Below the pieces are notes generated by a model. It was given only the letters and a program-made list of their open reading frames with translations, was not told the origin of the DNA and did not search any database. The position numbers and the translations under genes were made by a program. DNA of 5,872 bases from Janthinobacterium sp. Lineage in GTDB: Bacteria > Pseudomonadota > Gammaproteobacteria > Burkholderiales > Burkholderiaceae_D. Within the stretch, counting starts at the first letter, position 1, and the number at the start of each line of letters is the position of its first letter. The stretch is taken from contig DMYQ01000238.1 of the NCBI GenBank assembly GCA_003482555.1, positions 12,071 through 17,942 of the forward strand, written 5' to 3'. Shown here piece by piece: positions 5,556 to 5,872 of this stretch.

Positions 5556-5872
5556 ATGTCTATCGAACTTTTCAACAACGGGCGCCACATTTGCCTGATG
5601 TTTTCCGACCTGGTCGAAGAAGAGGATGGCACGTCCGTCCAATCGAACCAATTCTTGCTCGTTCACGGCGACAATGGCATCTTGCTCGACCCGGGCGGCG
5701 TACTGACGTACAACGAGTTGTATCTGGCGATGAGCAAGCATTTCCCGCCCAAGCAACTGAAATACGTGTTCGCCTCGCATGCCGACCCCGACATCATCGC
5801 CTCCCTGCCGCGCTGGCTGAACGGTTCCGACACGCGCCTCTTGATTTCCCGCATCTGGTCGCGCTTCGTGCC
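5556..5872 (+). CDS. Metallo-beta-lactamase-fold protein, flavodiiron/ODP-like (3' end outside the window)
   Basis: The 105 visible complete codons fit the N-terminal part of a metallo-beta-lactamase fold of the flavodiiron / oxygen-binding di-iron (ODP) type. Two beta-strand-like segments (HICLMFSDL and NQFLLVHGDNGILLDPGG, with the typical D-P-G-G turn at 45-48) are followed by YVFASHADPDIIASLPRWL (70-88). This contains H75-x-D77-x-D79, equivalent to the first metal-ligand motif (HxExD in flavodiiron proteins, HxDxD in ODP-like members). Such proteins bind a di-iron centre and reduce or sense oxygen or NO. ODP-type members act as oxygen sensors in chemotaxis or second-messenger systems in some bacteria. 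The remaining ligands, and any flavodoxin or signalling domain, lie beyond the window, so enzyme versus sensor cannot be settled. The frame lies on the plus strand with good codon use and its own promoter. Family confidence is moderate to good; oxygen sensing is inference. Confidence 0.8.
   Translation, partial: MSIELFNNGRHICLMFSDLVEEEDGTSVQSNQFLLVHGDNGILLDPGGVLTYNELYLAMSKHFPPKQLKYVFASHADPDIIASLPRWLNGSDTRLLISRIWSRFV

Noticed and set aside
5531..5556. RNA hairpin or riboswitch-like element sequestering the ribosome binding site of the ODP-like gene
   Set aside because: The predicted transcription start (about 5536) would leave out nearly all of the left arm, so a DNA operator is the simpler reading unless an upstream start is shown.

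Overview
The window is compact, GC-rich bacterial chromosome with strong G/C at third codon positions and long antisense shadow reading frames. Protein architectures (a betaproteobacterial-type CheW, a receiver-DUF3369-HD-GYP regulator, a receiver-TPR regulator and an HDOD protein) suggest a motile member of the Burkholderiales. Something near Oxalobacteraceae (Janthinobacterium/Massilia/Duganella) is likely, but that is inferred from protein style, not from a marker gene. No RNA genes, mobile elements or CRISPR arrays were seen.

Layout. Positions 1-284 (minus strand) hold the N-terminal 94 codons of a CheW-type chemotaxis coupling protein, truncated by the window edge. A divergent intergenic region (285-543) carries two clear inverted repeats, a 10-bp palindrome and a plausible sigma-70 promoter reading rightward. 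Three plus-strand genes follow: a cyclic-di-GMP phosphodiesterase-type response regulator (544-2160), a receiver-like/TPR protein whose phospho-acceptor position is Glu rather than Asp (2259-3911), and an HDOD protein with a C-terminal GAF-like domain (3937-5475). The first two are 98 bp apart, the last two only 25 bp apart. After an AT-rich gap with a good sigma-70 promoter and an operator-like inverted repeat, a fourth plus-strand gene starts at 5556 and runs off the right edge. It encodes a metallo-beta-lactamase-fold protein resembling the flavodiiron / oxygen-binding di-iron (ODP) group.

How they may work together (inference). The HD-GYP protein would lower cyclic-di-GMP in response to an unseen partner kinase. 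The pseudo-receiver/TPR protein and the catalytically degenerate HDOD-GAF protein look like protein-interaction or ligand-sensing modules that do not depend on conventional phosphorylation or HD hydrolysis. With CheW on one side and a possible oxygen/redox di-iron sensor on the other, the region reads as a motility/second-messenger signalling island. The individual families are known; the less usual points are the two degenerate signalling domains and the operator-like elements.
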